Assembly (NCBI GenBank): GCA_029260155.1
Contig: JAJDDU010000140.1
Span: 1-8,126 of the forward strand
DNA: 8,126 nucleotides
From: Phycisphaerae bacterium
Lineage (GTDB): Bacteria > Planctomycetota > Phycisphaerae > UBA1845
Direction of reading: 5' to 3'
Position numbers and translations under genes: made by a program. How positions within the stretch are numbered: the stretch's first letter is position 1; the number at the start of each line of letters is the position of its first letter. The notes beneath the pieces are model-generated. The model was not told the origin of the DNA. It searched no databases and saw only the letters and a program-made list of their open reading frames with translations. Shown here in pieces: positions 1 through 5,684 of the stretch.

Positions 1-161
1 TCCGAGCTCATCTCGACGAATCCGAAGCCCTTGCTCCGACCGGTCGATCGGTCCATGATGACCTCCGCACTCTCGACGGTTCCATGCGCCGACAGCAGGG
101 TCTCCAGATCTGAGCTGCTGACTTCGTAGCTGAGGTTTCCAATATACAGTTTTTTGCCCAT
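1..161 (-). CDS. RRM-type RNA-binding protein (5' part; gene runs off the left edge)
   Basis: Only the first 53 codons are inside the window. The product starts MGKKLYIGNLSYEV and shows both hallmarks of an RNA recognition motif: RNP2 (LYIGNL, residues 5-10) and RNP1 (KGFGFVEM, about residues 44-51). The spacing between them is normal for an RRM. Small bacterial single-RRM proteins of this kind, known from cyanobacteria and planctomycetes, bind single-stranded RNA in the cytoplasm and are often cold-induced; the function here is inferred from the family. I chose the ATG at 159-161 because GGAG (168-171) lies 6 nt upstream. An in-frame ATG at 171-173 would add four residues (MEYE) but has no such site. 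A promoter at 336-363 predicts a long leader. The C-terminal tail, often glycine-rich in this family, is not visible. Confidence 0.9.
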   Translation of the reverse strand, partial: MGKKLYIGNLSYEVSSSDLETLLSAHGTVESAEVIMDRSTGRSKGFGFVEMSS

Positions 162-186
162 CTCATACTCCATGTCGATGGCCTGC

Positions 187-215
187 GCGACCCACTCTTT
201 CTCTTTCAGGGTCGC
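187..215 (-). promoter_or_regulatory. Inverted repeat in the predicted RRM leader
   Basis: Perfect 7-base arms GCGACCC (187-193) and GGGTCGC (209-215) enclose a 15-base loop. Read on the minus strand the loop is purine-rich (TGAAAGAGAAAGAGT). The hairpin would end about 25 nt before the RRM start codon and about 15 nt before its Shine-Dalgarno sequence. It could shape translation, for example in response to temperature, or be a target for RRM autoregulation. The dyad is seen in the sequence; its role is inference. Confidence 0.4.
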
Positions 216-310
216 ATATGAAAGCGGCCGAAATCCCGGCCTCTGTGGTAGGCGGACGATTCAGTCTGAAGTATCCGGGCTTTGTGAACCAAGATCAAGG
301 ACATGCACTC

Positions 311-321
311 GTTCGACGAAC
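311..321. promoter_or_regulatory. 11-base palindrome near the predicted RRM transcription start
   Basis: GTTCG-A-CGAAC is a perfect dyad around one central base. It lies about 8-18 bases downstream of the start point expected from the promoter at 336-363, a position where a bound repressor could block transcription. It does not match the LexA boxes I know (GTTC-N7-GTTC or CGAAC-N4-GTTCG), since the half-sites are in the opposite order. An 11-base dyad can arise by chance. Confidence 0.3.
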
Positions 322-335
322 CAACTACCCCTCCA

Positions 336-363
336 ATGATATACCAATCGCCACGCCTGTCAA
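336..363 (-). promoter_or_regulatory. Sigma-70-type promoter for the RRM gene
   Basis: Read on the minus strand, a perfect -35 box TTGACA (358-363) is followed after 16 bases by TATCAT (336-341), which matches TATAAT at four of six positions. Transcription should start near 329, giving a leader of roughly 170 nt before the RRM start codon at 161. It lies in non-coding sequence and points at the RRM gene, which supports the call. Confidence 0.65.
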
Positions 364-511
364 GCCCCATCTGGGCCACCGGAAAAATTCGGGGCCGGCA
401 ACCCAATATGGGTGGCGTATTTTTCGCCGATCAGTGCCCCCCCAGGCCACTCCTGTCTTTGCGATCACGGCGAAGAATCCAGCCGAATCGCCCTGCCGGA
501 CAGCGTCCGCG

Positions 512-1507
512 CTACGCTGGCTGCACGGTGAGGGCCTGTTCGCCGGCGGACATGGCGAATTGCGTGCAACGTTCGGTCCACCATTCGATGGTGTTTCTGA
601 GTCCGGCACGTAGTTCCACCGAGGCTTGGAAGCCCAGGCATTTGGCGGCACGCGACACGTCCAGCCGGCGACGCGGCTGGCCATCCGGTTGAGAGGCGTC
701 CCAGTTAATGTTCCCGTCGTACTCCATCAATTCGGCGATCAACTCGGCCAATTCCCGAATGGTGATCTCCGAGCCCGTGCCGATGTTGATCGGCGCACGC
801 CCTTCGTAACACCGCGCAGCCAACTCCAATGCGCGTGCGGCGTCGTCGACGTAGAGAAACTCGCGACTGGGTCTTCCCGTGCCCCAACATCGCACCGTCG
901 AGAACCCGAGCGCCTTCGCTTCGTGAAACTTGCGAATCAGCGCCGGGATCACGTGCGACGATTGCGGATCGAAGTTGTCCCCCGGACCGTAGAGATTGAC
1001 GGGCATGATGAAGATGCCGTTGAACCCGTATTCCGCGCGATACGCCTGCAACATGACCAGCAGCGCCTTCTTGGCAATGCCGTACGGAGCGTTCGTGTTT
1101 TCAGGATAGCCGTCCCACAGGCTGTCTTCATGGAAGGGAACCGGACAGTACTTCGGATACGAACACACCGTCCCGACCTGTACAAACTTCTCGACGCCGA
1201 CCTGCCGTCCCTGCTCGATGAGGTGCAGCCCCATCGACAGGTTGTCGTAGAAAAACCGCCCCGGGTACGCCCGGTTGGCCCCAATGCCTCCGACGTGCGC
1301 CGCAAGGTGAAAAACGACGTCCGGGTTGGCGTCTGCGTACATCCGCCGAACGTCGTCGGCCTGCGTAAGGTCGTATTCCGGGCGACGCGGTACGAAAACG
1401 ACGGGGCACCCCGCTTCTGTCAAACGGCGGCAGAGCACCCGACCTACGAAACCGGCACCGCCCGTAACGCACACCCGCCGACCTGACCAGAATTCCTTCT
1501 CGTTCAT
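512..1507 (-). CDS. fcl: GDP-L-fucose synthase (GDP-4-keto-6-deoxy-D-mannose 3,5-epimerase/4-reductase)
   Basis: This cytoplasmic short-chain dehydrogenase/reductase family enzyme epimerises GDP-4-keto-6-deoxymannose at C3 and C5 and reduces C4 with NADPH to give GDP-L-fucose. Its 331 residues compare with about 320 in E. coli. The N-terminal Rossmann motif is GGAGFVG (16-22). The catalytic YGIAKK places Tyr142 and Lys146, and the preceding GTVCSYP segment gives Cys115, matching the epimerase cysteine of the family. NLYGPGDNFD (171-180) and SSHVIPALIRK (183-193, His185 being the likely second epimerase residue) are typical, as is REFLYVDDAA (215-224). E. coli has Ser where Thr113 sits here. 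The ATG start is supported by AGAGGT (1511-1516), 3 nt upstream. It is the last gene of the glycosyltransferase-gmd-fcl run, 68 bases after gmd, which makes its substrate. Confidence 0.95.
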   Translation of the reverse strand: MNEKEFWSGRRVCVTGGAGFVGRVLCRRLTEAGCPVVFVPRRPEYDLTQADDVRRMYADANPDVVFHLAAHVGGIGANRAYPGRFFYDNLSMGLHLIEQGRQVGVEKFVQVGTVCSYPKYCPVPFHEDSLWDGYPENTNAPYGIAKKALLVMLQAYRAEYGFNGIFIMPVNLYGPGDNFDPQSSHVIPALIRKFHEAKALGFSTVRCWGTGRPSREFLYVDDAARALELAARCYEGRAPINIGTGSEITIRELAELIAELMEYDGNINWDASQPDGQPRRRLDVSRAAKCLGFQASVELRAGLRNTIEWWTERCTQFAMSAGEQALTVQPA

Positions 1508-1535
1508 CGTACCTCTAGCTCCGTCGGTAACCCGC

Positions 1536-1570
1536 CTGAATTCTGAATTCGTAACTCTGCATTCTGAATC
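1536..1570. repeat. Short tandem array of five 7-base units between gmd and fcl
   Basis: The 35 bases divide exactly into heptamers: CTGAATT, CTGAATT, CGTAACT, CTGCATT, CTGAATC. Two units are identical, two differ from them by one base and the middle one is more diverged. The array fills half of the 68-base gmd-fcl gap, ahead of the fcl ribosome site. It resembles the short tandemly repeated heptamers described in cyanobacteria in form only. It may be a neutral spacer or a mobile short repeat family; function is unknown. Confidence 0.6.
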
Positions 1571-1575
1571 CCCCC

Positions 1576-2607
1576 CTATGGCATGGCGTACCCGGCTTCA
1601 GACAGCGTTCGCTCCTGCTCCGCCAAACGCAGATCCGAATCCACCATCAGCCGTACGAGTTCCTCAAACCCGACCCGCGGCCGCCAACCCAAAACCTCGC
1701 GCGCCTTCGACGCATCTCCGCGCAGCTCGTTGACTTCGGTCGGACGAAAGTAGTTCGCATCGACTTCGACGTGCTCCCGCCAGTCGAGATCGAGGGAGCT
1801 GAACGCCTCCTCCAGAAACTCTCCCACGGTGTGCGACATCCCGGTGGCCACCACATAGTCATCGGGTTCCGGCTGCTGCAACATGCGCCACATGGTCTCG
1901 ACATAATCGCCGGCAAAGCCCCAATCCCGCTTGGCGCTCAGGTTGCCAAGGTACAGACGGCTTTGCAGCCCGAGCTTGATACGGGTGGCTGCGCGCGTGA
2001 TCTTCCGCGTGACAAACGTCTCGCCCCGGCGCGGCGATTCATGATTGAACAAGATGCCATTGCAGACGAACGAACCATAGGCTTCGCGATGGTTGACGGC
2101 CTGCCAATAAGCATGAACTTTGGCGCACGCGTACGGGCTTCGGGGCCGCAACGGCGTCGTCTCGCTCTGCGGGCACTCGGTCGCGTTGCCGAACATTTCG
2201 CTGCTGGAGGCTTGGTACAAACGCACCTGCTTGTCGTGCGATTCGCAGTAGTCACGAACGGCTTCGAGGACGTTCAAGGCGCCGACCGCGACGACTTCCG
2301 CTGTGTAGAGCGGTTGATCAAAGCTGGTGCGCACGTGAGACTGGGCAGCCAGGTTGTAGACTTCGTCCGGCTTGGTCGTGCTGACGATCCGGCGGAGCCC
2401 CGACGCGTCAAGCACATCGCCGTAGTGCAGATGCAGTCGCGTATCCGGCTCGTGACTGTCCCGATACAAGTGTTCGAGTCGCTGTGTCGTAAACGAGCTG
2501 CAGCGCCGAATGACACCGTGGACCCGATACCCTCTTTCTAGCAAAAACTCAGCCAGGTACGATCCGTCCTGGCCGGTGATGCCGGTGATCAACGCTGTTT
2601 TGCGCAC
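1576..2607 (-). CDS. gmd: GDP-mannose 4,6-dehydratase
   Basis: The enzyme converts GDP-D-mannose to GDP-4-keto-6-deoxy-D-mannose using bound NADP, the first committed step to GDP-L-fucose and related deoxysugars. The 343-residue product has the cofactor loop GITGQDGSYLAE (9-20), AAQSHVRTSF (87-96), the catalytic stretch QASSSEMFG (132-140, with Ser135 at the usual Thr and Glu137), YACAK (Tyr159, Lys163), and the signature FNHESPRRGETFVTRKIT (187-204). RDWGFAGDYVE (227-237) and YFRPTEVNELRGD (286-298) complete the family pattern. It is slightly shorter than the 373-residue E. coli protein. The start is GTG, supported by a strong AGGAGG 5 nt upstream. It lies 45 bases after the glycosyltransferase gene and 68 before fcl, whose enzyme uses its product, so co-transcription is likely. 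Confidence 0.96.
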   Translation of the reverse strand: MRKTALITGITGQDGSYLAEFLLERGYRVHGVIRRCSSFTTQRLEHLYRDSHEPDTRLHLHYGDVLDASGLRRIVSTTKPDEVYNLAAQSHVRTSFDQPLYTAEVVAVGALNVLEAVRDYCESHDKQVRLYQASSSEMFGNATECPQSETTPLRPRSPYACAKVHAYWQAVNHREAYGSFVCNGILFNHESPRRGETFVTRKITRAATRIKLGLQSRLYLGNLSAKRDWGFAGDYVETMWRMLQQPEPDDYVVATGMSHTVGEFLEEAFSSLDLDWREHVEVDANYFRPTEVNELRGDASKAREVLGWRPRVGFEELVRLMVDSDLRLAEQERTLSEAGYAMP

Positions 2608-2612
2608 GGAGC

Positions 2613-2618
2613 CTCCTC
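2613..2618 (-). promoter_or_regulatory. Shine-Dalgarno site that fixes the gmd GTG start
   Basis: On the minus strand AGGAGG lies 5 nt before the GTG at 2605-2607. It is the strongest ribosome site in the window, where most genes have weak or no such sites, and it supports GTG initiation of gmd. Confidence 0.75.
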
Positions 2619-2630
2619 GGCAAGAGTGTG

Positions 2631-2649
2631 CACCGGGCCTCGACCGGTG
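2631..2649. repeat. REP-like palindrome, copy A
   Basis: CACCGGGCCTCGACCGGTG has 6-base complementary arms (CACCGG/CCGGTG). It matches copy B at 3916-3934 at 16 of 19 positions and in the same orientation; all three differences are in the loop region (GCC against TTT). It sits in the 45-base gap between the glycosyltransferase stop and the gmd ribosome site, where the RNA hairpin could act as an intra-operon processing or stability element. There is no T tract, so it is not an obvious terminator. Confidence 0.6.
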
Positions 2650-2652
2650 AAA

Positions 2653-3918
2653 TCAACGTGTGCTATCGGCAGTAAGGGGCGGCTGGGTCGACGAGAAGTG
2701 GGCTTGCGAATCGGTTTCAGCCGCATCAAACCAACCATGAATGGGAAACGAGACGGCTTTTTCGAGGCGTTTGTGCGTGACAGCCGCGTGTACCGTGGCC
2801 ATGTTGCTAATCACGATGGCATCGGGACCGAGCGTTGCGATCCTCTCAAGGGGAACAATGGGGATTCCGCGATAGCGTCGCCCAGGACGGGCGAATCGAT
2901 CGTCGGCGATGGCCGGCACGTTCATCCCCGTCTGTCGCGCAGCCGCAAGGAACGGGTAAATGTTCTTCCCGAGGTCAGCCAGCACGGCGTTCTCAACACC
3001 GGTGGCGCGAAGCTCCTGCATGCGCTCGCGGACCTCGCCCCATCGAAACAGAGAATCGAACGACTCCCCCGAGAGACGGCTTGACGCGAACAGCTGCCGC
3101 TCATCCGAAGCGCACGCGTGTGCGGCGAGAAAACCCCGCACGAAACTCGGACGCTGTCCGTTGTCCGCTGCAAGCCACCGGTAGCGCTGCGCCCAGTCTC
3201 TTCGATAGATGCTGCGATAGGGTTCCTGCAAGTAGCGCTCGGCGATCACGAGGTTGTTGCGCGCGTCGTAGAACATCGTGCGCTCCGAGATTCTCGATCG
3301 ACTGGTCTTCAGGTGATCGACATGCAAATCGTCGAAGTTCTGCACGCGCCATCCCGCGTGTACCAGCCGAAACGCCAGATCGTACTCCTCAGCCTGCATG
3401 AAGAGCTCGCCGTCCAAACCGCCCGCTTCGCGCAGCGCGCGCGTGCGAAACCCGACCCCACAGCCGACGAACACGTCCGGCAACGCCCCGCATTCGCGCC
3501 GGCCGTCCGGCAGATGCACGGCAAAACCCGCAGCACCCAAGCGTCCGTCACGCTCGAAGTGATCGATCATGACTTCGAGCGAGGCTGGACGGGGGTACGA
3601 ATCGTCATCGAGAAAGACGATATAGCGACCAGCTGCATGCGGGACCGCAGCCGCTTTGGCGCAACTCCCCAGATTGTCGTTCAGCGATATCAATCGGACC
3701 GCGTCAGCCTGTTGCGCGAGCGCGCCGGCAGTGCCATCGGACGAATCATTGTCAACCACGATAACTTCGCGAGAAACGTTGTCGGGGAGGGCAAGGATCC
3801 GATCAACCGTATCGAGAACAACGTCCCGTCGATTGTAGGTCGCCAGAATGAATGTCACGTCCGGCGTGTTCAACGGAGTGGTCTCGCTGCAACATGTGTT
3901 ACACGGCGCGTGTGGCAC
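2653..3918 (-). CDS. Family 2 glycosyltransferase with C-terminal Rossmann-like domain
   Basis: The GT-A domain (about residues 20-240 of the longest frame) begins VTFILATYNRRD (21-32), with VVDNDSSDGT (54-63) for nucleotide binding, the metal-binding DxD in FLDDDSYPR (Asp104-106) and EEYDLAFRL (177-185), where the catalytic base is expected. This is the rhamnosyltransferase-like group of inverting, nucleotide-sugar-dependent enzymes. It is likely cytoplasmic: no signal peptide or membrane helix is visible. After about residue 300 a second domain follows: NAVLADLGKNIYPFLAAA, then AIADD, GIPIVP and PDAIVISN, a Rossmann-like alternation similar to dinucleotide-binding domains of sugar enzymes, but with a degenerate glycine loop. 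The neighbours gmd and fcl suggest a fucose or 6-deoxysugar donor. The start is uncertain: the frame is open to a GTG at 3918, but that codon lies in a palindromic repeat and the first 15 codons look non-coding. TTG at 3873 or GTG at 3858 fit the family better; none has a clear ribosome site. Confidence 0.88.
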   Translation of the reverse strand: MPHAPCNTCCSETTPLNTPDVTFILATYNRRDVVLDTVDRILALPDNVSREVIVVDNDSSDGTAGALAQQADAVRLISLNDNLGSCAKAAAVPHAAGRYIVFLDDDSYPRPASLEVMIDHFERDGRLGAAGFAVHLPDGRRECGALPDVFVGCGVGFRTRALREAGGLDGELFMQAEEYDLAFRLVHAGWRVQNFDDLHVDHLKTSRSRISERTMFYDARNNLVIAERYLQEPYRSIYRRDWAQRYRWLAADNGQRPSFVRGFLAAHACASDERQLFASSRLSGESFDSLFRWGEVRERMQELRATGVENAVLADLGKNIYPFLAAARQTGMNVPAIADDRFARPGRRYRGIPIVPLERIATLGPDAIVISNMATVHAAVTHKRLEKAVSFPIHGWFDAAETDSQAHFSSTQPPLTADSTR

Positions 3919-3934
3919 CGGTTTTCGACCGGTG
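3916..3934. repeat. REP-like palindrome, copy B
   Basis: CACCGGTTTTCGACCGGTG forms a perfect 7-base stem (CACCGGT/ACCGGTG) with a 5-base loop. It is nearly identical to copy A at 2631-2649, and the two directly repeated copies bracket the glycosyltransferase gene. A GTG that could open that gene lies in the left arm, which argues the true start is further in. GTGTG precedes both copies, immediately before copy A and one base away from copy B. Confidence 0.6.
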
Positions 3935-4037
3935 TTACAGCCAAGTATCGGTCGACCGCCGCCGGCTGCTTCAAGGAATCACACACTGCCGAGGAACACT
4001 GTCGCGTGACATGCCCACGCTCGCGTGCGGGTGTAAG

Positions 4038-4066
4038 TTGCGAGCATGCCGGTCCATCGGTAGAAT
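4038..4066 (+). promoter_or_regulatory. Sigma-70-type promoter for nadD-recO
   Basis: TTGCGA (4038-4043) and TAGAAT (4061-4066) are separated by the optimal 17 bases. Transcription would start near 4073, giving a leader of about 28 nt before the nadD ATG. It lies in the 182-base gap between the divergent glycosyltransferase and nadD genes. I see no equally good promoter for the minus strand there; TTGAAG and GATACT 19 bases apart (about 3947-3977) is a weak candidate. Confidence 0.55.
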
Positions 4067-4078
4067 TCAGCCGGACAA

Positions 4079-4091
4079 CTTGTGACACAAG
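4079..4091. promoter_or_regulatory. 13-base palindrome between the nadD promoter and start codon
   Basis: CTTGTG-A-CACAAG is a perfect dyad around one central base, at about +7 to +19 from the predicted start point and 9 bases before the ATG. This is a typical operator position, and NAD biosynthesis genes are often controlled by repressors such as NrtR or NiaR. I cannot match it to either consensus with confidence, so the regulator is unknown. Confidence 0.45.
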
Positions 4092-4100
4092 AATAGCAGC

Positions 4101-4742
4101 ATGGCATCACGCATCGCACTCTACGGCGGCAGCTTCAATCCCATTCACCACGGGCACCTCATCGTCGCGCGGTGCGTGGCCGAGGCGCTGCGTCTCGATC
4201 GCGTGATCTTCCTGCCGTCCGCAAATCCTCCGCACAAGGACAGCTCTTCACTGTTGGACGCGTCGCGTCGCGCTGACATGGTGAAGTTGGCCATCGATGG
4301 CGAGGCAGGTTTTGAATTCAGCGATCACGATCTTGCGAATGAGGGCCCCTCCTACACCGTCGAGACCGTCGCCCATTTCGTGGGCGCGCTGAGCGGGGAC
4401 GTAGACTTGCATTGGATCATCGGCGCTGATTCACTCGCCGAGTTGGCTTCCTGGCACCGCGTCTCAGATCTGGCCGACACCTGCTGCCTCGTCACCGCAG
4501 CCCGCCCGGGATGGGATGCGACCGCGCTGGACGCACTCCAGTCCGCATTGTCAGCCGATCAGATCGAACGCCTGCGAAATCGCGTCCTGCAAACGCCGCG
4601 AATCGACATCTCGGCGACCGATATTCGCGAGCGCATTCGCGCGGGCCGATCGGTCCGTTATCTCGTCCCGGACCCCGTGCGTTCCTATATTGAGGACAAT
4701 GAGCTGTATCGGGCCAAGCGGTGCGCTTCCGGTCGCCGCTGA
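4101..4742 (+). CDS. nadD: Nicotinate-nucleotide adenylyltransferase
   Basis: NadD transfers AMP from ATP to nicotinate mononucleotide to give deamido-NAD, a step shared by de novo and salvage NAD synthesis in the cytoplasm. The 213 residues match the usual family length. Motifs seen: the nucleotidyltransferase loop GGSFNPIHHGHL (9-20, with the HxGH-type histidines), NPPHK (42-46), SYTVET (84-89), the substrate loop IIGADSLAEL..WH (106-119), and the C-terminal ATP motif ISATDIRERIRAG (170-182) followed by VRYLVPDPVRSYI. The ATG gives the standard N-terminus (MASRIALYGGSFNP), although no Shine-Dalgarno sequence precedes it. recO starts 10 bases downstream, so the two are probably co-transcribed from the promoter at 4038-4066, with a dyad between promoter and gene. 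Confidence 0.96.
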   Translation: MASRIALYGGSFNPIHHGHLIVARCVAEALRLDRVIFLPSANPPHKDSSSLLDASRRADMVKLAIDGEAGFEFSDHDLANEGPSYTVETVAHFVGALSGDVDLHWIIGADSLAELASWHRVSDLADTCCLVTAARPGWDATALDALQSALSADQIERLRNRVLQTPRIDISATDIRERIRAGRSVRYLVPDPVRSYIEDNELYRAKRCASGRR

Positions 4743-4752
4743 GATCCCAACC

Positions 4753-5505
4753 ATGCAGTTGATCCGCGACTCAGCCATCGTATTGAAACGCTTGGACTAT
4801 TCAGAATCTTCCCAGATCCTCGCCGTGTTCACGCCCCTCCATGGAAAGATCTCGCTGATCGCAAAGGGCGCGAGACGATCTACCAAGAAGCGATTCAGCT
4901 CCGGGGTCGAATTGCTTGAGGCCGGCGAGGTCGTTTTTTCGGTCCGTGAGATCGGCCAAGAAGCATTGGCGACCATGACGGAGTGGAAAACTTCTCGGAC
5001 CTTTTTGGGCCTGCGCGAACGCCTCGATCGCCTAAACGCAGCCCAGTATGCGGCCGACATCACCGCTCAGCTAACCGACAACTGGGACAAGCACGCGGTC
5101 GTGTACGCGTCACTTTATGACACTCTAGAAGACTTGTCACAAGGCGCCGCAGTGCTGTCCGCCGTGGTCGCATATCAACGGACCTTGCTGGGCGAAACAG
5201 GCGTGCTGCCCCAACTGGACCGCTGCGTATCGTGCGGCCACACGCTTAATGAGACCCGCGACATCTACTTCTCGTCTTTCGATGGTGGCCTTCTCTGTCG
5301 TGACTGTGAGCCCGCGCGCGTGGAAAAGCGTCTGACTGCGATAACGCGGTCCGCCCGACACGACGGCATGTTCGCGACGGATGCGGACGTCGCAGGCGCG
5401 TTCGATCTGTTCAACTACCACATCTCGCATTTGATCGGACGGGCCCCTGCCGCACACGCATTCCTTCTGGACTACGCCCGCCGCATGCGCGCGGCGCGGC
5501 GATAG
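4753..5505 (+). CDS. recO: DNA repair protein RecO
   Basis: RecO works in the RecFOR pathway. It binds single-stranded DNA and SSB and, with RecR, helps load RecA at gaps. The 250 residues are close to the usual 240-260. The N-terminal OB-fold (about 1-80) has the expected start MQLIRDSAIVLKRLDYSESS and FTPLHGKISLIAKGARRSTK (26-45). A helical region follows. A zinc-type cluster, CVSC (158-161) and CRDC (182-185), occurs as in many RecO proteins, with FDGGLLC between. The open frame continues upstream to 4516, but that part lies inside nadD in another phase and has no RecO features. ATG 4753 gives the correct N-terminus. It follows nadD by 10 bases and may depend on it for translation, as it has no clear ribosome site. 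Confidence 0.95.
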   Translation: MQLIRDSAIVLKRLDYSESSQILAVFTPLHGKISLIAKGARRSTKKRFSSGVELLEAGEVVFSVREIGQEALATMTEWKTSRTFLGLRERLDRLNAAQYAADITAQLTDNWDKHAVVYASLYDTLEDLSQGAAVLSAVVAYQRTLLGETGVLPQLDRCVSCGHTLNETRDIYFSSFDGGLLCRDCEPARVEKRLTAITRSARHDGMFATDADVAGAFDLFNYHISHLIGRAPAAHAFLLDYARRMRAARR

Positions 5506-5554
5506 CTCGTCCGATCACGACAATTCCGAAAGTGCGTCCAGGAAAAGGGCGACA

Positions 5555-5588
5555 GTGACAGCGAGTGTCACGTATTGGCATTTTTTTT
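5555..5588 (+). terminator. Weak possible terminator after recO
   Basis: GTGACA (5555-5560) and TGTCAC (5566-5571) form a 6-base stem with loop GCGAG, and a run of eight T follows at 5581-5588. The 9-base gap between stem and T run is longer than in standard intrinsic terminators. It may end nadD-recO transcripts, be a regulator dyad upstream of the flagellin promoter, or both. Confidence 0.35.
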
Positions 5589-5598
5589 CGATTCGCGT

Positions 5599-5627
5599 TT
5601 GACTGCTTTTCGGCCGCATTTTAGCTT
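5599..5627 (+). promoter_or_regulatory. Candidate promoter for the flagellin gene
   Basis: TTGACT (5599-5604) and TAGCTT (5622-5627) are 17 bases apart. The -35 box is good and the -10 box is poor. Transcription would start near 5634, about 50 nt before the ATG. I looked for the flagellar sigma-28 pattern (TAAA with GCCGATAA) and the sigma-54 GG/GC pattern on this strand and found neither convincing. Confidence 0.35.
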
Positions 5628-5666
5628 TCTCGTGGTTAGGACACGATTTCCACTCTCGCTCGCCGA

Positions 5667-5675
5667 AGGACAGGA
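5667..5675 (+). promoter_or_regulatory. Flagellin ribosome site with overlapping GGA motifs
   Basis: AGGACAGGA lies 9 nt before the flagellin ATG. The second AGGA (5672-5675) is the likely Shine-Dalgarno sequence. It sits in ACAGGA, the core of the CsrA binding consensus, and another AGGACA lies upstream at 5638-5643 within the predicted leader. CsrA with FliW controls flagellin translation in other bacteria; control here is inference. Confidence 0.45.
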
Positions 5676-5684
5676 AACGCGCTC

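Larger units (their letters stand above)
162..511. other. Intergenic gap between the RRM gene and fcl
   Basis: This 350-base stretch separates two genes read in the same (minus) direction. The part nearest the RRM gene (about 162-329) is predicted to be its transcribed leader and contains inverted repeats at 187-215 and 311-321, plus a short dyad at 226-241 (GGCCG/CGGCC). The promoter is at 336-363. The part nearest fcl (about 364-511) should hold the 3' end of the glycan operon. A 5-bp hairpin with a 3-base loop (497-509) follows the fcl stop but has no T tract, so I do not call a terminator. Small open frames crossing the gap have no recognisable motifs or good ribosome sites, and I see no tRNA. 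Confidence 0.6.

Noticed and set aside
437..443. Seven-C run in the gap, and a similar one at 1570-1576 at the gmd stop
   Set aside because: Both are outside or at the end of coding sequence, so length change would not switch a gene; no supporting context.
218..613. 131-codon plus-strand frame starting in the RRM-fcl gap
   Set aside because: It runs antisense into fcl, has no good ribosome site, and its sequence shows no motif; a promoter on the opposite strand lies inside it.
626..1486. 286-codon plus-strand frame opposite fcl, and a 256-codon one at 1771-2541 opposite gmd
   Set aside because: Both mirror well-recognised enzymes on the other strand and show no domain motifs of their own.
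3118..4206. Long open frame on the plus strand (362 codons) opposite the glycosyltransferase
   Set aside because: It is antisense to a gene with clear glycosyltransferase motifs, has low-complexity Arg-rich sequence, and runs into nadD in another phase. It is a GC-rich shadow frame.
4516..4752. Upstream extension of the recO frame inside nadD
   Set aside because: The extra 79 codons overlap nadD in another phase and precede the normal RecO N-terminus at 4753, so they are not part of the protein.
5576..5600. Possible sigma-54 promoter (TTGGCA followed by T-rich sequence) before flagellin
   Set aside because: The required GC at the -12 element is not at the correct 10-base spacing from GG (CG is present instead).
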